Origin: Lactarius indigo
Taxonomy: Eukaryota; Basidiomycota; Agaricomycetes; Russulales; Russulaceae
NCBI GenBank assembly: GCA_025766275.1
Contig: JAFKAC010000014.1
Coordinates: 1,426,001 to 1,490,000 of the forward strand
Direction: 5' to 3'
DNA length: 64,000 bases
Positions 57,901 to 64,000 of the stretch are shown in pieces (positions within the stretch are counted from its first letter, which is position 1; every line of letters begins with the position of its first letter). Below the pieces are notes generated by a model. That model did not search any database and was not told where the DNA came from. It saw only the letters and a list, made by a program, of their open reading frames with translations. The translations under genes were made by a program, and so were the position numbers.

Positions 57901-59111
57901 TTCGAAGAAATCGCGGAAAAGTCGCGGCGTACCTTGAGAGGAAGACTCCATGCGACTGGAAAGTGGTGGTAGATGGGACCCAACGGTGTTCAAGATACAT
58001 GGAGTGCGAGCCATAACTTCAGTAAGATGGAAGATGAGAATAAGCGAGAATGGAGATACATAAAGAGAGATGGCGGACATGTTTTCATCCAGAGGATCTG
58101 CTTCGTCTCTATTCCACATCGTCTGTACTGTCCCGTTACGCACGTCCCTACGGAATCCACTAGAAGCCACGACCTCGCCTAGTCCATAGATGTTAGTATC
58201 CAGCGGGAGTGTGGAGGTGAGCTACGGTCCGGGAGGCCCCGAAAAGAATAAATCAAGTGATCAATTCGTCGATAAGAAAAGAAATACTTTACCTGTAGAT
58301 ATCTATCCTCGAAAACCAAAGGGAACCCATCGAATCCCAAATTGGGATCATCGCCGGCCCTCAAAAATGCAGGGATCGGCGCGGGAGGTAAAGAGGTCAG
58401 ACGTGTGTCGAAAATGGGCTCCGAATAGGGATCAGATCGGCGAGTGATCCAAAAGGCGAATGGCGACGCTTCGTAGTGGAACTGTAGGTCCGCGTGTTCC
58501 GGGGAGCTCGGCTCTGTCTGTTTCGGTGGGTCGAAGTACTCCGGGGGTAAGGAAAATTGCCGAGCCGATGTGTCGGAAATGTTGACGTGTAACCTGTTGG
58601 GAGTCAAGGGAAGGAAAATAACAAAGCAAGTGAAAGCACGCTCAGTTCGAGTTGCAGCACCAGTGCGGGAACGAAACAGTCACACACCGACTAGTAGTTT
58701 CATAAGTGACCCGAATGGTAAGATTAAGGATATCGTCTCCGAATGCGTTACACTGGGCGCCCAGCAAGATTAAGTTGCGCTGTGAATCCACTCCGATTCT
58801 CGACAAACGAATCGAGCACATAGCCTGAGAAGAAAAACGAAAATGGTAAATTTAAATTCAGTAAGGAGAGCAAGTGGTGGAAATAGACCTGGACAGTCCG
58901 TGACATTTAGGGAGGGCTTCTGCTTCTGCGTATGCCCGTTGCGGATCCCATCGGGAAGCGTCGATGTCACGGTCGCAGGTGTCCGACTCTGATGGCGCCA
59001 CCACTGCCAGTGCCAGTCCGGGAATGGCGCGGATCCGAAAAGGACTGCTGCCAAGGGAAATATGGCTCCAAAAATGGCCCTAACGAGCCATGGTGCTACA
59101 TCGTCGCACAC
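54992..59111 (-). CDS. GH31 alpha-glucosidase, secreted
   Basis: Retaining glycoside hydrolase cleaving terminal alpha-glucosyl residues. The N-terminus from 59111 has a hydrophobic leader ([20 protein letters not shown]), then [20 protein letters not shown]. Family motifs in order: [81 protein letters not shown] (nucleophile Asp), [20 protein letters not shown] with W-GDN (acid/base Asp), [11 protein letters not shown], and [19 protein letters not shown]. The C-terminal beta domain ends [10 protein letters not shown]. About a dozen short introns. Four isolated extra bases break the frame: near 58757 (before the conserved Cys-Asn-Ala-Phe-Gly), 56884 (just after DMNEV), 55690 and 55229. Both catalytic aspartates are intact. 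Basidiomycete GH31 enzymes of this type act on maltose and starch oligomers. Confidence 0.88.
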
Positions 59112-59611
59112 ACAGTGTCAGAAAGTCGATTACCATCCCCACGGACCTCAGAAAAAAAAACGACATTACCAGGTGTAGTAGTAGTAATGACGCTTTCCCA
59201 TGTTGCTCTGGCTGTAGTTCCGACTGTGCTGTCCATGCTCATTGCGCTCGGTCCCACGTCGAGCCCGCAGGGGTGTTGTTGATTCGGGGTTACCATCGTC
59301 ATGAGTCGGCGCTCCGTCCTTCTTGTCGCTATTTGGGGCACCGTCGTCGAAGTTAATAGGTTCTTTGCCACCGCCACCATCAAGCCTCGATCGGAGCTGT
59401 TGTGTTGGAATGGCCATTCAACTTACTACTGCACAAGCCACGAACTGTCCAGTGTGACAGGTAGTACAGTAGCTAGTGGGGCAGATAGGAGAAGTACAGT
59501 GCGCTTCGACTCCATCGGCTATATATCAAGTGGTGCGCCAGGGTGTTAGTACGGCATCAGAATTTGATTTGTCTTATGACACCATTTTTAAGATAAGACA
59601 GTGGATGACAG
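59112..59611. other. Intergenic, GH31 promoter side
   Basis: No gene seen. Repeated acagtag/agtacagt units at 59460-59505. A gacagtggat direct repeat abuts the transposon end at about 59597. Confidence 0.45.
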
Positions 59612-59647
59612 TGGATGCCTTCCCGTAACGATTTGGTGCACCAAATC
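59612..59647 (+). repeat. Left terminal inverted repeat
   Basis: Begins tggatgccttcccgtaacga and ends in the palindrome gatttggtgcaccaaatc. 35 of 36 bases match the complement of the right repeat. Confidence 0.9.
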
Positions 59648-59809
59648 TTTTTCAAATTCATTTGATGGATGTTTGAAATTGCGTGATCCAAATTTTGGAA
59701 ACCCGTAACTCTCTGCACCAAAATCTGGAGTACACATCCAGATTGAGTAATCAAAGTCCAACATCTGAGCACACTGCATTGGGAAAGGCCCTCAACCACA
59801 TGCTCTACC

Positions 59810-60060
59810 ATGTTCAATGGTGCCGAAATTTATGAAGATAAAGATGAAGTTGCTGCCACAGCATTGTTTGCAATTGCTACCACATCAATTCTATCAGCTC
59901 GTGAAGCATGGAATGAGCAGTGCCAACCACACAGCCTCTACCTCTGTCGAAGGGAGCTACTCCCAAACCCCCATGCCAGCACACCTTGACAAAGATTATG
60001 GGAAAGCCAGGAAGATCGTGCATTCATAACAACAATGGGGTATGGTGTAACTTGTATTTA
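59810..60060 (+). pseudogene. Transposase N-terminal remnant (DDE_Tnp_4-like)
   Basis: From the ATG at 59810 the frame reads SAREAWNEQCQPHSLYLCRR, then ELLPNPHASTP-stop-QRLWES and DRAFITTMG. This strongly resembles the start of Agaricomycete Harbinger/DDE_Tnp_4 transposases, where the stop (TGA) is a Trp codon (TGG), giving TPWQRL. The single G-to-A change and the loss of all downstream catalytic sequence show a dead gene. From about 60040 the frame has more stops. Confidence 0.6.
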
Positions 60061-60532
60061 TGTTGCTTACCCTTTGAGGCTGAGATGGTCCTTGATGTAC
60101 TAGCTGGGGAAGAGGGCCAAGCGGAGAGTGACCACGTTCTTCTCTTTGATAAAAAGGAGAAGGATCCAAGGAAGGATCTGCTGCCATTTGGGTGGGATGT
60201 GGATGGGGTGTCTGCAAACCATAATTTCCTGAAGCCATTGAGAATATAGTCTAAGAGACAGGAGCTGGGGCAAATCCCTCTAATACGTCTTTGTATTTTC
60301 CCGTGTGGCCACAAAAATGTATCATGATCCGTACAGGACTGTACTTTACAAAAGTGGACATGTTTCAACTCCTGTGCTTACAAATTTAAGTTTAGAGAGC
60401 AGGACAAGGTTTGGTGAGGGGGGGGGGGGGGGCCTCTTCAGATTTTTGAGTTTGGTGCAGGTGTTTCGTTGGGTTACTGTGCTTGGTCATCACAAACGTG
60501 ATCCATCATGACAAATTTTAAAGTTTGGAGAT

Positions 60533-60568
60533 GATTTGGTGCACCAAATCGTTATGGGAAGGCATCCA
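60533..60568 (-). repeat. Right terminal inverted repeat
   Basis: Mirror of the left repeat, with one G/A difference in the centre. Confidence 0.9.
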
Positions 60569-60791
60569 GTTGTGTTCCAAATGCACAGATCTCATGGACC
60601 AGCCGAAAATTCTGTCTCTGCTCAAAACACTCATTTTGCTGCACACTGGGTGACTTCCTGTAGGAATCTGGTGGGTCTAGATGATTATTTGTACAGCTAT
60701 ATCCAATATTTATAACCAACTGTCTCAGCTCAACCCCCTCCCTAATGCATCACCTGATATCATGTGACAGATCACGTGATATTGAGCGAGC
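60569..60791. other. Gap between DNA transposon and solo LTR
   Basis: No feature beyond a tgatatcatgtgac/cacgtgatat inverted arrangement at 60755-60782. It may belong to the upstream part of the MULE element interrupted by the LTR. Confidence 0.4.
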
Positions 60792-60796
60792 ATTAA
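60792..60796. repeat. Target-site duplication, left (ATTAA)
   Basis: Five bases ATTAA directly before the LTR, repeated exactly after it at 62036-62040. Confidence 0.85.
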
Positions 60797-62035
60797 TGTA
60801 ACGCCGCCACAGCGTTAGCTCGACTTGAGCTCGATAGAGGCGATAACAACTTAGCGATAATCCTAGCACGACAGCACGAAGGCCTGTGTTCCTGCCTAAG
60901 TGAATACACGGAGGTACACCGGCAGACCTTGAAGTCGTATACTTGTCACACGTGAAGGTGGACTGTTGAATAGAGCAATAGACTTAATGAAGCGAGAAGA
61001 GAAAGAGAAATAAGTGGTGATTCAAGAAGACCAAGATGGCATATCTTTGGTCTTCACAAGTCATCTTAAATACAAATTCAGCAGGCTTACAAGCGCTGCT
61101 ATGAGTCACAGTATAGTAGCGTCCAACGTATCGCAGAAACAACTCGAACACTAATACTACTAGTACCAGTACTAGTGGTGTCGGTCATCAGTCAGCTATT
61201 GTACCCTATCTGTAACGTTACAGTAGGAACGTTCAGCTCGGCATGAGCAAGTCTGGTCTTTCTATGTCAATGAGCGAGGGTTCAGCTGATAATGGCAAGG
61301 TTTAAGTGGTTAACAAGGATCTCAGAGTATGACACAATACTCAAGATGTGAGAGGAGTTCAGGGGTTCAAGAGGTTCGACGGTTCAGCAGAGAGTTACCC
61401 CAAGGGAATGGGAAAACAATGTATACTGTGATGGTAAAGAAGTCGAGTCTAAGGATACAAGCTACCTAGGGCCACGACTTATATAGAAAAGGGTTTGTTT
61501 GTGCGGAACAAACAAATGGCGCAATCCGCAGCAAGGGTGAGAAGTAACACAGCAATCCGCAGCAAGGGTGAGAAGAAAGTACAGCAATCCGCAGCAGGCA
61601 CGGGAAAAGGAAGAAAGTGTGCACAGCTATCCGCAGTAAGTGTGAGAAGAAGCGAGGATATAAAAGGCAAGTGAGACATGTCTCAAAGTTAAAAATAGAA
61701 ATGAGACACCTGCCATAAAAGGGTGCATTTAGCCCAAGTATAGTAGTAATAAAGACTAATAAGGACAATGAGTGTCTCATTGTCTCACTTTGCACTAGGA
61801 GAGAATCTTAAGGCTCCTAGTGCGCAGTAAGTCCGAAAAAGGGAAAGCCAAGAAAGGAAAGACTTTCCCACGAACGCAAGTGTAAGTAAGAAATTAAAGT
61901 AAAGTTGAAAACAAGTCCAGTCTGTAACACTATCGCCTATCGCACTACCATATCACTGTAGGTAAGTCCGCAACTAATCTACCTTACCGCCGTAGTTGCA
62001 ACTGGTACAGTAAGGGTCCGAGTCAAAACGTAACA
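60797..62035 (+). mobile_element. Solo LTR of a retrotransposon
   Basis: A 1,239-bp segment starting TGTAACG and ending CGTAACA, that is TG...CA termini with near inverted ends, flanked by a perfect 5-bp duplication ATTAA. No primer-binding site or gag-pol follows, so the internal part was lost by LTR-LTR recombination. It contains no coding frame. 5-bp duplications and TG/CA ends fit both Gypsy and Copia elements; the superfamily cannot be told. It holds a small tandem repeat array. Confidence 0.85.
61522..61657 (+). repeat. Tandem ~32-bp repeats inside the LTR
   Basis: Four imperfect units, each starting caatccgcagcaagggtgag or a close variant (the last ctatccgcagtaagtgtgag), spaced 32 to 42 bp. 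Confidence 0.85.
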
Positions 62036-62040
62036 ATTAA
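62036..62040. repeat. Target-site duplication, right (ATTAA)
   Basis: Exact partner of 60792-60796. Confidence 0.85.
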
Positions 62041-62077
62041 GGCCATCTTAGAATAATCTTAGAGGGAAATTATGTAA

Positions 62078-64000
62078 TTGTTTCGGTCACGTGATACAGT
62101 AAATGAAAAATGTGTAGCACCCCATGTATGCAACCCAGATACTATCAAAATGCAACCCTCCTCAGGTGGTGCCCCACCTAATAACCTCTGCTCCCAGTCA
62201 AAGTGCAAGACAACCCTTCCAGTTGATTACCAATACAAGACCTGCAAAAAGTGCCAAAATGTTAGCAAGCTGAGTATGCAGAAGAAGCAGAAATGAGAGA
62301 AGACTGATGAAGGACCATGCCATCCACCACCTACACCTCCAAACAATGGTAGTGTGAAGGAAAAGGGTCCCATTGGAGACAGCAATGTAGAGCAAACACA
62401 TGACAAAAGCGAGATGAGTGGAAATATATCAGATTCCAAAGAGGATACTTACCCATCTAGGGAAATGTCCCAGTCAAATTTGAGAGCAAGAGTGCTATCA
62501 TGAAGCAGCTAAAAAACATATTTAAGACAACAGAGTGCATTTTTTTCCATGGATGTTATGACTTGCCCGTAGATCCACTGATCTCTAACAGAGATCATGT
62601 TAAGGCAACCGCATATGAGATCTGGAAAATCACTGGTTACCGATTCAGGTAAGAGACACTTCAAATAATAAAAGAAACAGGGTGACATACATAAATAGGA
62701 TCAAGGACAACCAGACACTGGAAAGTGGCCACAAAACCTGATACTGGTGTTGTCAGGACCAAAACAGAAAGCAGAAGACCCAACTGAGCCAGAAGGAGGG
62801 AGTGAAGCATAGGGACACATTGGGGATGCACTGCTATGACTGTAAAAGCAAGTTAAACATTTCATGTTGTGCAAATCCACAAAGTGAAGACCAAGGCAAA
62901 GACTCATACAAGATCACCATCTGGCTTGAACACCACCTGAAACATACCCCATATTACAATGTCTCCTTGCCACCAGAAGCCACAGCATTGATCCAAGAAT
63001 ACCTAGAATGGACATGCCCGAATGAGATCGCTAAAAGGATACAGATAACATACCCATCTATTACCACACAGCAAATCTATACAGCCTGGTTGACAATGAG
63101 TGCAACACTCTGGAAAAGAGGTACAGAACAGTTACCATCCATCAGAGTCCTTCTAGGCGAATTTGAGGATGAAGTGGCCATGATCAATCTTCCGGTGATG
63201 GAGGGTGTTGAACAAGTCGTGTGGGTGATGAAGAAAATAATTTCGCCACTTCATGGAAAGGTTGTCGAAATCGGAATTGATGCACTAACCACAAGGGAAT
63301 AGACAATACAAACTCTAAGCACCTAGAGCTATATACCATCCTCGGAGAATATAACAACACAGGTTTCCCACTATCCTATTGTCTGTTAACAATGGCATCA
63401 TCACTTGAAGACCAGAAATGCACCAAGGCACTAGAAGCTTGGGCAGCCCACTTGTGCAATGTATACAACATACTCCCAAGGTTCATTCACATGGACAAAG
63501 ATATGGCAGAAATTGGAGCAAGCTGTCGAATTTGGCCCAAGGCAAAGTATCAGCTCTGCTGGTGGCATCAGTGCAAAGCAGTCAGGAGATGCCTCAAAGG
63601 GAACTTACCCACCTCAGTGTATAATGCTCAGCGTGCCATACATGAGCCTGCATTCATCAGCCCCACCTTTAAACCTTATGGCTGCATGGATCCAAACGAC
63701 TGCAAAGGACATGCTCCTGGGGAGATCTATGAGCAAAAGAACCCAAAGATAATGCCACTCACACCCACCAGCAAAGATCCTAATTTCCTCAAGATCCAGA
63801 TTCCCACCCTCTCAAGCCAAAGCACTCAGAACCCGGACAATAGTGCAAGTGCAACACCACTCACCAACTGTGGTCTGACACTTGCCGGCGGTCACCCCAA
63901 TTCACTGGGAGTCACTTCTGAAGATTTGGTCACAGGCACTAGTGGCCTGATGCACACTGGCAGTCACCTCAATTCGATTGGGATCCCTGCAAAACGTTTC
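62078..64000 (+). CDS. MULE-type transposase, partial and frame-broken
   Basis: Basidiomycete Mutator-like transposase running past the right edge. The N-terminal piece (62078-62296) carries the zinc-binding start found in these proteins: CKTTLPVDYQYKTCKKC, then KLSMQKKQK. A further piece near 62520 reads VFFHGCYDLPVDPLISNRD. The core exon 62802-63302 includes HCYDCKSKLNISC, then the MULE domain start KVVEIGIDA, with the first catalytic Asp. After a one-base shift near 63285 the frame continues HLELYTILGEYNNTGFPLSY, HMDKDMAEIG (second Asp) and QLCWWHQCKAVRR, open to 64000. Shifts and missing joins suggest a non-functional copy or sequence errors. A MULE DDE enzyme cuts element ends; its inverted repeats are not in view. 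Confidence 0.75.

Larger units (their letters stand above)
59612..60568 (+). mobile_element. Harbinger-like DNA transposon, non-autonomous/decayed
   Basis: Bounded by 36-bp terminal inverted repeats (59612-59647 and 60533-60568) that differ at one base and contain the palindrome gatttggtgcaccaaatc. Weaker inverted similarity continues inward about 90 bp. Total length 957 bp, far too short for an autonomous copy. The interior has a broken transposase start (next entry) and a G run at 60419-60432. I see no convincing target-site duplication; the flanks read acag and gttg. Confidence 0.8.

Noticed and set aside
59920..60249. 109-residue frame in the Harbinger-like element
   Set aside because: It is out of frame with the transposase remnant and has no match I recognise.
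1..64000. CRISPR arrays, bacterial operons or riboswitches
   Set aside because: None seen. The sequence is eukaryotic with spliceosomal introns throughout.

Overview
This is a stretch of nuclear DNA from a filamentous basidiomycete, most likely an Agaricomycete. Genes are dense and broken by many 45-70 bp introns with short GT-AG (and several GC-AG) borders. Housekeeping genes have fungal architectures (Vti1, prefoldin 6, LSM6, Sae2/CtIP, Rtt107/Brc1, Sps19-like reductase). The F-box proteins and the 6TM ER-transporter family are typical of mushroom-forming fungi. The species cannot be named from the sequence alone.

Layout. 1-10 kb: three related F-box genes on + (2767-4341, 4435-5915 and a frame-broken third at 8542-10042), separated by spacers that hold two decayed fragments resembling the Sae2/CtIP gene next door. 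10.7-14.9 kb: tRNA-Gly(TCC), Sae2/CtIP (-), Vti1 (-) and prefoldin subunit 6 (+). 16.4-21.2 kb: a long SH3-TBC protein. 21.9-32.4 kb: four tandem CCCH zinc-finger / RING-IBR-RING (RBR) ubiquitin-ligase genes. Three are short and rearranged; the last, 29359-32415, is intact (937 aa, four CCCH fingers, RRM-like region, RBR). 33.1-46.8 kb: coiled-coil F-box protein, macro-domain-like protein, ER-type aromatic-acid exporter family transporter, LSM6, peroxisomal-type 2,4-dienoyl-CoA reductase and HMG-box factor. 46.8-50.9 kb: a gene-poor stretch. 51-59.1 kb: six-BRCT Rtt107/Brc1-like protein (+) and a GH31 alpha-glucosidase (-). 59.6-64 kb: a transposon island with a Harbinger-like element bearing 36-bp inverted repeats, a complete solo LTR with its target-site duplication, and a MULE transposase that runs off the window.

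Functional themes. Ubiquitin substrate selection is strongly represented (four F-box genes and four RBR genes), with a macro-domain neighbour. Two DNA-repair genes (Sae2/CtIP, Rtt107/Brc1) and two endomembrane genes (Vti1, SH3-TBC) are also present. There is no sign of a metabolic cluster.

Quality warning. Many conserved genes contain isolated one-base insertions that break the reading frame in well-known motifs (Sae2, Vti1, transporter, HMG, GH31 four times). LSM6, prefoldin 6, the 937-aa RBR gene and the 655-aa F-box gene are clean. This pattern fits insertion-type sequencing errors better than gene death, so 'pseudogene' calls here should be read with that in mind.
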